A stretch of 64,000 nt of DNA from Patella vulgata. Taxonomy: Eukaryota; Mollusca; Gastropoda; Patellidae. Made by a program: the position numbers and the translations under genes. Under the pieces are notes generated by a model that was not told where the DNA came from, searched no databases, and saw only the letters and a list, made by a program, of their open reading frames with translations. This document shows, in pieces, positions 12,461-24,490 of this stretch. The stretch lies in NCBI RefSeq assembly GCF_932274485.2, contig NC_065880.2:73589730-73653729 (forward strand), given 5' to 3'. Every line of letters starts with the position of its first letter. Within the stretch, counting starts at the first letter, position 1.

Positions 12461-12487
12461 TAAATTTCTTTGATTTTATCTTTTCAG

Positions 12488-12540
12488 CAAATGACAAAGT
12501 TAAGGATATAAAATTAAAACCAAAGAACACTGCACAAATG
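12488..12540 (+). CDS. NAV2: NAV exon 3: CH domain, middle
   Basis: A 53-base exon, phase 1 in and phase 0 out, reading T(split)NDKVKDIKLKPKNTAQM. It aligns with the vertebrate NAV2 stretch containing NEKIEDINGCPKNRSQM, which follows the VLLA helix of the CH domain. Acceptor ATCTTTTCAG, donor ATG|GTGAGT. The exon is tightly flanked by tandem repeats on both sides (12125-12460 and 12689-12994). A 113-codon open frame across 12370-12711 is this exon with unspliced intron on both sides and is not a separate gene. Confidence 0.93.
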
Positions 12541-12688
12541 GTGAGTACAAAAACATATAATTTTGACATTTTTCTGCTGTTGTCTATGCCTGTGTCTTGT
12601 ATACAAATTAATTTCAGAAGAGAGTTTCACACAGTTTGTATATCCATTTGGGATTTTGTTCTTACATTTTGTGAATATCATGGCCAAA

Positions 12689-12994
12689 ACAATCCCTCTC
12701 AGATTTTATGAACTAGAGTGAGCCCATCCCCCTCAGACTTTATGATCTAGAGCAAGCCCATCCCTCTCAGACTTTATGATCTAGAGCATGCCCATCCCCC
12801 TCAGACTTTATGATCTGGAGCATGCCCATCCCTCTCAGACTTTATGATCTAGAGTGAGCCCATCCCCCTCAGACTTTATGATCTAGAGCATGCCCATCCC
12901 CCTCAGACTTTATGATCTAGAGCATGCCCATCCCCCTCAGACTTTATGATCTGGAGCATGCCCATCCCTCTCAGACTTTATGATCTAGAATGTG
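12689..12994 (+). repeat. 34-bp minisatellite, nine units
   Basis: Units begin near 12689, 12723, 12757, 12791, 12825, 12859, 12893, 12927 and 12961, spaced exactly 34 bp. Core: CCCATCCCCCTCAGACTTTA then TGATCTAGAGCATG. Variants (GTGAG/GCATG, CTCTC/CCCTC, CTAGAG/CTGGAG) recur with a 136-bp period, so a four-unit block was itself duplicated. The first unit is the most diverged. Confidence 0.95.
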
Positions 12995-13730
12995 CAGGTT
13001 TCATAGACCACACGACGACCAAAACTTGAATGAGATTGGAAGTGTTTGTATTCTATGTTAATATAGATCACTGAAAATTTTAGTTTGGAATGCAGTTCAC
13101 ATTTGAACATGATATGTTTTCAAAATAAATGGGATAGGTATTTAAATTGTGGCATTTAAAAAGTTTAGAAGTCATAAATAAGGGGAAATACTCTTTGAAT
13201 AAAAGTTCGAATTGTAACCCTGCTATGAAGTAACAAAAATAAAAGTGTTTCAATATGTGTACAGACAGAATTTCAAAGTTAATGCAAAGATATTGAAAGG
13301 TCAAAAGTCTTTTTTATAATCAGTATTAAAGGGTATTAAAAGTCAAAGGTTAATGTTTCGAGCAATTTATTTTACTTTATTATTGATAAGACAACAATGT
13401 GTTAATTGTTTGAGTTCTTCAAATAGTTTATGTCTTTTGATATAACCAAAATTTTAATGGGGTTTTAAGCCAGTCTGAAACATTTAAAGATTAAAGATAT
13501 ATGTATGTGCTCAAGTAGTAATAGTATGTGACTGAAGACTGCACTACACACTAAACAAATCTGATAAGACAAACCTGTGGACAAGACAATCTACGCAGGT
13601 ATTGCGAGAAATAAACAACAAATATCAAATCAAGTGAATGTTTCTGGGAGCCAGTCGTAAGTATTGACTGTGTTGTACAGTCAACATGCTTGTAGTGATA
13701 CAGACTAATATGACTTCTTTGTTTAATAAG

Positions 13731-14060
13731 GGAGCCACAGTGGCTCAGTATGTAAGTGCTATCTCACTAATCAGAATTTTTTAGGTCTAGGATTTGATCC
13801 CAGTGTTGGCTGAGAAAGTTCCCTGCGATTTCCCAGCCTAGTTTCCCCCTATTTCATTGATGCAGGACAGAGGGCGAAGGAACAACATCAAGTTGTTCTG
13901 ATGGGTTGAAAAATAACGAGGTCCTATGTACATGTAAAAGAACCCTTGACAGTTGCAATTCAAAATATGGAGAGGCCATAGCACCACTGTCCGGGCAAAA
14001 TTCCCCTCACAGCACACTGTATGCCCATATTCATTATCCCGGTTGGTGCAGAAAAGTAGA
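13731..14060 (+). mobile_element. SINE family B, near full length
   Basis: Head GGAGCCACAGTGGCTCAGTA, B-box-like GGATTTGATCCCAG, the TACATGTAAAAGAACCCTTG block and TTGACAGTTGCAATTC are all present. The terminal TTAAACCCC is eroded. Open frames on both strands here are SINE shadows. Confidence 0.88.
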
Positions 14061-14430
14061 TATTTTAATTGCTTGTTGCTTATCATATAATGAATGTTTT
14101 GGTACAATAAATTTGCATCTTATCTTATGTAAGTGGTGTTGTTTTTCCTCACAAGATGGTTCTATTTTACCACTGTGCTGATGAAATCAGGATAAAAATA
14201 CAAGAATGCGTATAGATTCACCTGATATATAAGAAAGATTAGCAGTCAGCCGAACATTACTGTCAGTAAAAAACACATGTTTTGATCAGTTGTAAAAATC
14301 ATAACAATTTTGACATTCATATTATTTTCCTCATCTATGATTGGCATGTAGAGGTTGACTATATGATCTACTACTACAATTATTGTAGATAAAATACCTC
14401 ATTATTTATTTGTTGATGGTCATCCACAGA

Positions 14431-14674
14431 AGAACAGAGGGTTCAGTGGTTTCGATCATAAGGTCAGCTATTTAGTCAAGTTACTTGGTTGTTATCCCAA
14501 GCTTATACCTGACAAGGAACAGGGTCGTGGGTTATTTCTTTCATTTCCTACCAATGCTAAAGATCCCTACATGAAAGCAAATTATTTAAAAAAAGATAAA
14601 ATAAATCTGTATGTTTGTCCCAAAATAACATAGTCGAGTCGAGTGCATATTAAACCCCATCTCCCTCTCTCTTG
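14431..14674 (+). mobile_element. SINE family A, diverged
   Basis: Recognisable by ATCATAAGGTC, GACAAGGAACAGGGTCG, GCTAAAGATCCCTACATG and ATTAAACCCCATCTC followed by CT-rich sequence. The head is eroded, so this is an older copy. Confidence 0.8.
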
Positions 14675-15245
14675 CTGTAGAAATCAAAATCAGAAAAAGA
14701 CAATTTGCAAAAAAACATCCCTCCCCAAAAATCATAGCATATTAGTCATGTCATTCAGTTAAAGAAGTAATTATACCCCATTATTTATAACATTATACCC
14801 TCTCAAGTCCATGTTAACCCCAACTGTCTGTCAATATGAACAGATGCATGTTCTCTAACCCCGTGCACACGCACCGTGTGTGTGTTCGTCACGCTACAGG
14901 CCAGATATGAAAAAAAATCTCTCAAAGATTTAAACCTCTCAGGAAGTATCAAAATACCATTGATGCCAGAAACAAAAGATGGTGGTCGTTCTTGTCTCCT
15001 GTAGTTTATGGATTTTGTGAAGAAAAAAAAACGAAGCTGGTGTATTTATCAGTTACATGGTAAACTTCAGAAGGTCTGCAATTGTCAGAGGTAATATCAT
15101 TGCACCAAATGTTACAAAAGTATAATCTGTTTATTTGATCTTGATTCACATCTAAAAAATTTAATAGGTCTGAAGGTTAAATGTATAGACAAGACTTGTG
15201 TTTTATTTTCATTTAATTTACTGGTGTGTATTATGAAGCATTAAA

Positions 15246-15500
15246 AGAGGGGGGGGGAGAGAGGGGGAGTGAAGTAGTAGAGAGAGAGAGAGAGAGAGGG
15301 AGAGATTAACATCCACTCAAAACTCATTTCAAGACTAACATGTGGTATTTCAATAAATCGTTTGCACATAGGGGTCTTTAGCAATGGTAGGAAACCAGAG
15401 TACCCCGAGGAAACCCACAAGGTTAAGTTAACACCCAGAGAAATCCCATGAGTTTAGGCAGATGACCCTACTCTGCTCGTACAAATGTGGGATCGAAAGA
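15246..15500 (-). mobile_element. SINE family A with expanded (GA)n tail
   Basis: The reverse-strand tail is an impure G/GA tract at about 15249-15306. It is followed by TTAACATCCACTC, CATTTCAAGACTAACATG, TAGGGGTCTTTAGCA and the GACCCTACTCTGCTCGTAC head region. Full width but diverged. Confidence 0.82.
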
Positions 15501-15732
15501 CAAGTGAATATTAGTAGGTCTTGTTACTCTGATTTATATTCCATGGTTATTTGGAAATATGGTTAAATACACTGTAAGTCTACCATATGGTATCAAAAAG
15601 CCCAAGGGGGTGCATGACCTGAAATAATGTTTCAACAGACCACACATCTCAACATCTGTGTCAGAACTTATCCAGTTATAGTTTAAATAAAAGGAAGATT
15701 TATAACATTTTGGACAATTCAAAACAAAAAAA

Positions 15733-15860
15733 AGTCCACTCGACACAAACTAGGTCATTTTTATCAATTCTAAATAAAACAAGTACATTCAATAAAAACT
15801 AGGTCATTTTGAGACATAAATCTTGTATGTTTTTCGTCAGTAGGAGGAAACCCTGATCTT
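15733..15860 (-). mobile_element. SINE family A, two short 3' pieces
   Basis: GTCCACTCGACACAAACTAG at 15734 and a second AAAAACTAGGTCATTTTGAGAC at about 15792 lie some 55 bp apart. A further piece, GTAGGAGGAAACC, follows. This looks like a partly duplicated, eroded A copy. Confidence 0.6.
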
Positions 15861-16150
15861 TTTGACTTGAATTAACTTTGTGATCTAAAGTGTATGCCAG
15901 TACGATCCATTGCAGCCCCCCCCCCCACACACACACACTTTTTATTATAATTGAATTACCAGAGTTTAAATTAGTATTTCATGGGATATGATTTAATATT
16001 GATATCATATATAGTCTTTTTTGGGTGCAAAGGGAAATATCACATAGATACAAAAGAAGGAAGGATGGGAAAAGGAAAAGATGAACAAAACTAGAAAAAT
16101 TAATCAGATTAGTTTGATGTAGATACTTTTGTTAGGACATGTAACTCCTG

Positions 16151-16449
16151 CATAGGCGTAGGAGCTCAAAGTAATTCAGGGGGGCATAAGAGAAAATTGC
16201 CCGAAATCAATACCGTTTTTTCGGGCATACCTATCATAAGAGAGCTTCGGGCATATTTTTGGGCATGCAGTGGACAAGAAAAAGACGAGAAAATACTTTT
16301 CGGGCAGTGTGGATCTCATAGAAATAAGTTAGTTATATTTTTTCTCGAAACGTTAATAGAAAAAAAAGGTCGTCAAATTTTTCATTGCCCGAAAATAAAT
16401 TTTTTGGGGGGCAAATGACCCCCCTGCCCCCCCGGCTCCTACGCCTATG
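16151..16449. mobile_element. hAT-type MITE with perfect 8-bp target duplication
   Basis: A 15-bp perfect terminal inverted repeat, CATAGGCGTAGGAGC at 16151-16165 and its complement at 16435-16449, encloses 269 bp. The flanks AACTCCTG (16143-16150 and 16450-16457) are identical, an 8-bp target duplication that fits the hAT superfamily. The interior is rich in TTTCGGGCA and its complement and in C/G runs near the right end. A 73-codon frame inside has no recognisable domain and is too short for a transposase, so the element is non-autonomous. The intact duplication suggests fairly recent insertion. Confidence 0.9.
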
Positions 16450-17145
16450 AACTCCTGACTAGGATTTCCTGATATTAGTATACTCTTTTGTGTCTTATTG
16501 GAGAAAATAAGTCATTTAAAACCAGATGACATGTTCAAGATGTATTCCATGTTCTGTTCAAAAATGGAATTTTAAATCTGGGAATGTTTTGAAATAAAGA
16601 CTTATTTAGCCATCACGTAATTTCCGTGATCAAGGAGAACATGATTTTTATCCCCAGACAATTATTTTTAAAACTAATAAAGTTCTGAGGATAAAGAGTA
16701 GTGTCCATTGGGCTCTAATTATGTAAAATCAGAGTAAAACGAATGAATAAAGTATTGTTTGCCTAAGGCCCGAGCTATTCTTGTAAAACCACTCTATTAG
16801 ATGTAGCCTAGTGTTAATCTGTCTAAATAAGAGTTGACAAATAATGACATACTCTATTGTGATTGGTCACGCTTATTGATCCAAAAACATGTTAACGTAA
16901 AAAAGGATGCGACACAATAGATCACAAGACAAGTATTAGTAAACTAAGCACGTGTTGTTCTTGGAGGAGACTTATTGTTCTCCGATCACACCCCAGCATT
17001 CTATTTTAAAACCCGCCACTTCAACATGGATTCTTTCTATTATGCATTTCTCTATTTATTTTATCTTTAGAAATAAGTTCACATGCTGTTTGTGTTGCTT
17101 TTGGTTATAACATGAATTCTAGGAACTTTATTTTTTAAAAGTTGT

Positions 17146-17340
17146 GAGAAATGGAGTTTAATCTTCACTTGATGCAAACTATGTCATTTCAGGACTAACA
17201 TACGGTTCAATTTTATTTCAATAATTCGCTTGCGGAGAGAAAACCCAGGAGGTTGAACAAGCGACCCTACTCCTTGTCATTTACCTGCGACAAACCTCAT
17301 GATCTAAAGCACATGCGTTAAAACATTCGTCTATCCAACC
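17146..17340 (-). mobile_element. SINE family A
   Basis: GAAATGGAGTTTAATCTTC, TTTCAGGACTAACATACGG, AATAATTCGCTTGC and GCGACCCTACTCCTTGTCAT read in reverse as A. The segment around the CCTACGCGCAAGC block is shortened. Confidence 0.85.
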
Positions 17341-17362
17341 TCTCTTAAAGTTGTAAATAATG

Positions 17363-17419
17363 TGTCTTCATTAGCAGAGTCGGTGCAGAAGTGTAGGACT
17401 TTAAACCCCATTTCATTGA
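17363..17419 (+). mobile_element. SINE family B, 3' end only
   Basis: TGTCTTCATTAGCAGAGTCG through TTTAAACCCCATTTCATTG. A 5'-truncated insertion just upstream of a full-length B copy in the same orientation. Confidence 0.78.
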
Positions 17420-17445
17420 ATTTATCTGTACTTTGTATTACAAAA

Positions 17446-17791
17446 ATGGGGGATCTCGATGACTAAGTGGGTAAGACGCTGGCTCGCTAGCCTGGAGGTC
17501 GGGTGTTCGATCCCTCCATTGGTCGAGAAAGTTCATCCAGATTTTTCGGGGGTGGTTCCCCCTTGTTAGTGTCTTAGTCATTCAGATGAGACGGAAAACC
17601 AAGGTCACATGTACACATTGGTGTGCACGTAAAATATCCCTTGACAGTTGGAATTCGATATAAGAGTAGGCTGTAGTTCCCTGGGTCGGGCAAAATTTCT
17701 CCTCATAGCACACTGTATGGTGTATGCCTGTCTTCATTAGCCCAGTTCAGAGCAGAACAGTAGGACGTTAAATCCCATTTCATTTCATTTA
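17446..17791 (+). mobile_element. SINE family B, full length with 10-bp target duplication
   Basis: TATTACAAAA flanks it at 17436-17445 and 17792-17801. The head carries the A-box-like TGACTAAGTGGGTAAGACGC and the B-box-like GTGTTCGATCCC. The body includes GTACACATTGGTGTGCACGT, CTTGACAGTTGGAATTCG and AGCACACTGTATGG. It ends TAGGACGTTAAATCCCATTT then CATTTCATTT. A good reference copy for the family. Confidence 0.93.
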
Positions 17792-18481
17792 TATTACAAA
17801 ATTGAAAAACTCTAAGATATGATGATTTTGCTTTTCGTTTATTTGATTAAAGACAAAAGTTCAATTTCTGGTATAAACTATCATATACTGTGTTATATTA
17901 TAAAAATAGAATACTTTATTATCTTAATATTTATAGAGAGAAACACCCATTTAGATGCAAGGATATAGGTTTCTTAAGAAAATATTATGCTAAAGATGGG
18001 TTATCATGTTTATATTTATAGAATTCATTTAATATTAAAACATAACTTAAAATCATTGTTTTGTTTTTCGTTTTAAGTTTAGTCTCTATCATTACAGACC
18101 CGGGACGGTACAGCGCAGTGGATGCTTAAGGCTGACCATGATTGGAAGATATTAATATTGGTTTCAATATTTAGTTTAGATTTAGATCCAAATATAATAG
18201 TTTTGGAAATTTATCTTTTTTTCTCTCCTCATTTATTTTTTTAGCCATATAAATGTTAAGATATTTGAGCTAACTGTTTAAATTTTGTCTAAAAGGAGAT
18301 TTATATCAAACCCATTTCAATATAAGCATTTATTTCATAAAAAGATAATTTTCACAGAAATTCAAGATGCCAATTATATAGATTGCCTTTTATAAAACAG
18401 TTTTATGGTGTAGTAATATCTGAATTTTTATTGTGACCTCTTGGGTTATTGGGAGGTCCAATGCCTTGAGTTAACCCTTCC

Positions 18482-18838
18482 TTAAAGATGCACTATGTAA
18501 GATTTAAATAAAGAACTGTTCTTTCTATAATAGTTTTAAAATAGATAATGAAAAATTAATATGTTCTGGCAGAAGTTATGAATGTTTTAAGTTTTGAAAA
18601 GAAATAGTCTTGATTGTCAAGTATGACTGCCATGACAGTCTTCGTGAGTGCCTTCCATTTTAACATTTAACGAAGATATGACAGACATTGTCTAATCCAC
18701 TTAATATCTCAGGCATCCGATGGTCTAGAGAGTTGATTATGGGCTTGTCAAGTGAATAAATAATAATTTATACAATATTTGAAGCTATGAAAAAGACCTG
18801 CAATAGGCAGATTTAGCTCTTACATAAAGCATCTTTTA
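18482..18838. mobile_element. MITE C, copy 1
   Basis: The left end, TTAAAGATGCACTATGTAAG, pairs in reverse with the right end, TCTTACATAAAGCATCTTTTA. The centre is shared with the copy at 37065-37422: TATAATAGTT, AATAGATAAT and GCAATAGGCAGATTTAGCTC. It has no open frame of note and is a non-autonomous DNA element of undetermined superfamily. Confidence 0.82.
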
Positions 18839-19878
18839 GAATTTGAAGCTCACTTGAAAATAAAATTCACAGTAATGTTTTTAACCAAACAATGTGCTGC
18901 ACAAATATTGATAAATTTACATGATAAATATTTCTGTATTCATTAATGTGTCCGGTGAAATTATAACAAAGAAAAATGAAATAATATTAAAATTTTGTAA
19001 TAATTTTGGTTTCTAAAGATAAATTATTATTACAGCTGTAGGTGCATATTGTTATTCCATAATCAGTTTTGATATAAGTGATATTTAATCGATATAGACC
19101 AGGGAATATCACTTTAACCAGCTGTTGGGCTATCATAGATTTAACTACCTGTTTTAATTTACAACCGTTTGATGTCCGCAAATATACAGGTAAAAATAGA
19201 CAACAAAAATCAATATCTCTGTCAATAAAAAACATCTAATATTATACACAAGTCAAAAAACAGCTGGCACTGATAGGAATGCTGATTACTCTCCATTTTT
19301 TGTTATGTTCTGTACGTGCATGGACGCGTGTGTGTGCGTTTGTGTAGAATATTACCGAATGATAAGGAGAGAATGAAACCCGATAAATTAGTCAATAATT
19401 TTATAAAAGGGGAGTTAGTGACAGATGGGAACCATCCGTTATATTAGTAATTGAGGCAAGCTTTATGAATTTTCCGCGTTCTCAATTCTCTTTTTGATCC
19501 CCTTTGTGTTTAGTTAAATACAAAGTAGAGCCGTAGGCAACTTGTCGGATTTTAGCTAATAGTTGAAAATAGGTTGGTTTTTACATCACATTGTTCAATC
19601 AATGACAATGTGAACAAAGATTTGTGAATTATTATATCACTATTTAAAGTGACAAATTTTTTTTTGTAAAATTCTAAAAATTGAGGTGTTATTTGATGTT
19701 ATGCAAGAAATTTGAATGCCATCAAAGAGTATTCATTTAAATTATGACTATATGAATTAGTATTTTGACAGTCACATGTTTATTGTTCAAGTGTTCACAT
19801 GAATGAGACCATTCAGAATGGATTTAATATTTGAATGACAAGAGTAAAATTGTATGAAGCCTCTACATTTGTTATGTC

Positions 19879-20015
19879 AACCGGTTTCCTCCCACTGCTA
19901 AATACCCCTACGTGCATGCGAATTATTGAAATAAAATTAAACCATATGTTAGTCCCGAAATGACCTAGTTTGTGTCGAGTGGACGTTAAATCCCATTTCT
20001 ATCTCTCTCTCTTAT
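19879..20015 (+). mobile_element. SINE family A, 3' half
   Basis: Begins at CCGGTTTCCTCCCACTGCTAA and runs to GGACGTTAAATCCCATTTC plus (CT)n. 5'-truncated, with the body otherwise close to consensus. Confidence 0.88.
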
Positions 20016-20023
20016 GTCAAATG

Positions 20024-20240
20024 TGGGGGTTGGGTTGTCGAGTGGTCTAATGAGTGCACTTTAGATCATCATGTCTTTCATTGAGTCTAGCTAGCGTGGT
20101 TTAGATCGCAAGTTTGTGCATGACAATGATGGGAACTTGTGTGTTTTCTCCGAGTCGAATTATTGAATTAAAACTGTAACATTTTAGTTCTAAATGACCT
20201 AGTTTGTGTCGAGTGATCGTTAAATCCTTTTTGTCTATCT
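20024..20240 (+). mobile_element. SINE family A, diverged second copy in tandem
   Basis: Starts TGGGGGTTGGGTTGTCGAGTGG and keeps ATCATGTCTTTCATTGAGTC, a GTGTGTTTTCTCCG segment and GACCTAGTTTGTGTCGAGTG. It has lost the central block and follows the previous A copy after only a few bases. Confidence 0.82.
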
Positions 20241-22050
20241 CCAAATGGACTAAGATGTTATGATGTTCTACATGTAGCCTCAATTGTTGTCAATGATCCT
20301 AATAACATTTAATTGTCTGAATTGTCTCTTAAATTTATGCATGGTTAAGCCCCTTCGGATCATGGGGCAATGGCCCCGAGCATCCATTTCAGGTTGCTTC
20401 CAATAAGATAGTGCAAATGAAATTAAATTTTTTTAAATTTGAAGTTATCACTGTTAACTTTGTTGTACTGACACTGCCCTTCTTAATTTGAATAAATAGT
20501 TTATTTCATCTTAAGATGTCTTCCATTCTCACGTTTTTTGAGAACCAAGCCCTATATTTGAGTTTTGGGGTCATAGAATCAAGGGTCTGGCCGTGGACAT
20601 CACCAAATCTGTGCACGCCAATGTTTCAGATACAGCCGTTATTTTATAATCTAAAGAATTTTATTCACATATTTCAAGAACAAGACAAAATATAATCAAT
20701 AGAGAATTTGCATGAAAATGTCAAAATAGCCGACGGCAGTCGTTGTGACATTAAACATTCACAGACCCTTGTCATTTATTTCTGGCCAGTCTTTAATTGA
20801 GTCCCATGAAAATCAAACAAACCTTGGCGGCTAACGATTGATCTTTGACATTTTTTCTCCAGGATTCCATGTCTTGGTCATATTGACAAAGATATTTAAA
20901 AAAAATTATTATTCTTTTCTTTTTCTTTTTTTGCGCAAATTTACATCTCAACTTTTGTTCGAGTGAAATTGATCTGTCATATTTTTCCCTGCGAATCAAA
21001 TAGTCTTCTTTGTAGTCATGACAGAATTTTAAGTTTTCGTGTGACTAAGCACGTCAGACCAGTTTCCGATGTCATTCTTAAATTTTGCGTTCCTGACGAT
21101 ACAAATATGGAATAATTGGAACATGATGTAACACTAATAGTAATCATGCGTCAAGAATTTCTCTCCTCAGACATCTTAATTTTGTTTTGCATAAGAGGAT
21201 TAGCATACATGTTATTGCAGAGAATACCACACAATCCCCCATTAAAAAAGGAATGTGGTGCCGAATCCATTTATCCATATAGTTGCAACATATTGAATAA
21301 AAGATTTTAATTCATTTATATTGTGTAACAATCTAAAAATCATGACAGAAACCAGTTAGATATCATTAGAATTCAAAATTTCTTCATGTTTTATGATTTG
21401 ATCTCGTATTTTTTATCACATTATAATGTCTTCACCTCCTTTCTCCCGCGTAATCCCCGACTGAATGCAGATTTACTACAATTAATATCATTATAAGATT
21501 TATTGAAACATCGGGTAGATCTAATTCCTTCTTAATCACAGGTGTTATAGATTCTAGTTACAGTTGCCAGTAATTAAAGTATGCCATGCTATGACATGTC
21601 TGACAGTTTCTCTATAATAAATATAATAAACCTAAATGTGAAAGTTTAATGTGACAAATAATTCCCAATTAATTCAGTATTACACAATAAGTAGATTATT
21701 AATAGAATAGAATTCATGCAAGTTCTAGACCAGTTATTTTCTTTGTTGAGAGCAATAGTTGATTTACCTTGTCTTTGGAAAACTAAAATGACATTTTGTA
21801 TTATATTCTGTTTAAAGGGTGCATGGCTCTATTTTATGGAATCACAAATGAGTCTAAAAGCATTATATTTTAAATGTATATAAAATAAATTATTTACATT
21901 TTTTTAAAAAAAATTGTAATTTGTAATCAATTATGTTGGGTGAAATACATGAACAGTCCAAACTGAATGACAATCGTTTCCGCCTAATTAGCCCATTCTT
22001 CACATTTTTTTATTATCATTTTATCATTTGTGAATCCGCCATTACTATTT

Positions 22051-22106
22051 AATATTGAGTTAGAGACTTAGCTCCTTTAAAGGGCATTTAGCTCTAACTC
22101 AATATT
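22051..22106. repeat. Perfect 15-bp inverted repeat (hairpin)
   Basis: AATATTGAGTTAGAG (22051-22065) and its exact complement (22092-22106) flank a 26-base loop. Possibly a very small foldback remnant; no other role is visible. Confidence 0.8.
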
Positions 22107-22146
22107 ATCCATTTGGTGCAGAAAGGTAGGATTTATTTCATTTCAT
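22107..22146 (+). mobile_element. SINE family B, 3' terminal scrap
   Basis: ATTTGGTGCAGAAAGGTAGG followed by ATTTATTTCATTTCAT matches the B terminus, missing the GTTAAACCCC core. Confidence 0.55.
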
Positions 22147-24289
22147 GTGTAGTGACAATTATTGTTTCAAACAATAGAATATACATGTATTATTGTAATT
22201 AATAGAAAGGTTACACTGATGTAATCATTTAGATGATATTGATAATCAATTAAAATAGAAACTGTTGGCGTCATTCATGTATTTAGGTACAGATGTAAAT
22301 CGTCAGTTTTGACAGATGTACAGACTTCCAGACGACTGTAAATCATCTATATTCAATATGAATTATTAATGGTATGAAAAATTAAAAGGGTAATAGTAAC
22401 TTAAATCTTAGTTTCACCAACCCGTTGACATATTCAAATGTTCAAATCAAACACAAGAGTTTATAGAAATTAATTACTGTTTTTTTAATCGGAGCTACAT
22501 TTTTACAATGATTCTCTTGTCCTTTTTAAGCTCTTCTGTTTAATTTAATGTGGTCCATTACTAAATGCTCTTTAAAACGATATTTAGTGAAACCATTATA
22601 CAGACAAGTTTATGGATATCATTCACTGCGATTATTAACCACAACCTTTGATAACCGCCAGAGTGACCTCATTGAAATATTGTAGTTAATAAACTTAGTC
22701 TATATCTCCTGCATCTGTTGATACATTATATATAGTCAGTCCAACTTATCTTCCTAAGAAAGAACTCTATCAAAATTTTTGGATGCATTTATTTAATTTG
22801 TGAATCTAATAAAAGACAAAGTACTTGATAGAATTTTATTGAATGACGTTTTGAAGTTATTATTACCATAAATATATTTCAATCAATATTTTTTTATGTG
22901 AATTTACATTTGTGAACTTGTACAAAGAACACAAGGACACATCTAAAAAAAATCAGTGTTGTTTTTTGTTATGTAAATTTGGAATTGCATTTGAATAAAT
23001 TCAAGGTTTTTTTTAAGGGGTATCAATAACATCATTATAAGCACAAGATCTTTATATTTAATGCAATTTAGATGTTCAAAATGGCTGAACAAAAAAATAA
23101 TTGCCTGAATAATGATCGCAATTGCTGTTCTCCATTGTATTAAAAGGACATTAAGGGAGCAATTAAGGGAATTGAGAAAAACAGTTAAAAGTTATTGATT
23201 GGACCTTTAGTGGGTTTAATGTTTTTTAGGGGTTTAAAGTCAGACCTCTTGAAATAATGCTGATTTCCTTTAATTGAATCAACTGCATTGTGCATGAATA
23301 TAAATTGTTGGGACATTTACGAGCTTATAAGAAAATCTGTATTTGTAGTTTCATGGCAAAAAAAATATATAGTTGATGACAAAATGGAAATGTATTTTAA
23401 ATTGATTTGACCATTTTAAATTGATTCTTTCTGTTAAACAAGCACTTTTTTAAGGAATTGAATAATGCCTAAATCAGAATTGTGATTGCTTGCTTCAAGT
23501 GCTTCTTGTCACCAAGCATGGAATATTGATTGGAAAATTACGGGGGTCAAAAAACAGCAAACGCATCACATGCACATGTGCTCCAAGACAAAAGAAATAA
23601 TGATGGGTTTGTTCTTTGGAAAATGTTTCTAGAAATTAAGTTACTCATTTTGATTAAATTGAATTATTGGATTGCCTTTAGGAGAAAAAACAGTCCTTGA
23701 AAGAAATGGAAGTTTGGATCATACTTAAGAACAGAGAATTTGTTAAAATGGCTGTCAAATTTCTTAGTTAAAAAATTGAAATGTAGGGTTAATTTACTTC
23801 ATCTTGAAATCAGAAGTTGGTTTTGAAGAATTAAATGGGCGTAACCATGGAATCTGTCTCCTTGAGAACAGTAATTATAAAGAATTAGGATCCCTGGCAT
23901 GGGATTTTTTAATTTCCCACAAGTATTCTCTTTTTCTCTTCTTAATTGTTACAACACTGATGTTGTAATAGGATCAGCTGGAGTTAACCGTAAAGGGATG
24001 AGAGGGGAAAACAGTGGTTGAGGGACAAAATTAACAATGGATTGATAAAACACATTTTCATGATCAACAAAATTTAAAGTTTATCAGTTTCTCTATTTTT
24101 CTTTATGAACTCATTTTCATGATCAACAAAACTAAAACAGATTGGTTTCTCTGTTTTTGTTCATTTTAAATTTCTTGAAAATCTACTGCGTATTGTCTTT
24201 CAAACAAGACTGATTGAAGATATGTAAACTTTCATCACAGGAATCAATCAAATTCAAGAAGTCAAAGATAGTGTGTTTCTTCTTTGACA

Positions 24290-24490
24290 ACTGGATGGGG
24301 GTGGGGCTGAATGTGCTTTAGATTATAAGATCTGTCATTGAGTCAAGTGGCATGGTTTCCATTCCCAGCTTGTATCTGACAAGGAGTAAGATTAACTGTC
24401 CAACTTCTCCACTTTCCTCTCACTGCTAAAGACCCCTATGCACAAGCGAATTATTGATATAAAACTGCACCATATTTTAGACTCTCTTTC
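24290..24490 (+). mobile_element. SINE family A, diverged
   Basis: GGGGGTGGGGCTGAATGTG, ATTATAAGATCTGTCATTGAG, TCTGACAAGGAGTAAG and TGCTAAAGACCCCTATGCAC are clear. The 3' end is cut after CACCATATTTTAG. Confidence 0.82.

Larger units (their letters stand above)
6979..12487 (+). other. Intron 2 (5.5 kb), phase 1
   Basis: Donor GTAAGT, acceptor TTATCTTTTCAG. It holds a 347-bp TIR element (8208-8554), a deleted SINE A (8689-8840), small direct repeats at 11301-11345 and 11388-11500, and a three-unit tandem repeat against exon 3 (12125-12460). Two short AAAGGGAGA/AAAGGGGAATAACTCT blocks occur near 7756 and 7978. I see nothing assignable in 7000-8207, 8841-11300 and 11500-12124. Confidence 0.85.

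Noticed and set aside
12370-12711. 113-codon open frame, the second longest in the window
   Set aside because: It is exon 3 extended through intron on both sides and into the minisatellite; only 12488-12540 shows family similarity.
12689-12994. CRISPR-like regular spacing
   Set aside because: Direct tandem units without unique spacers, in an animal intron: a minisatellite.
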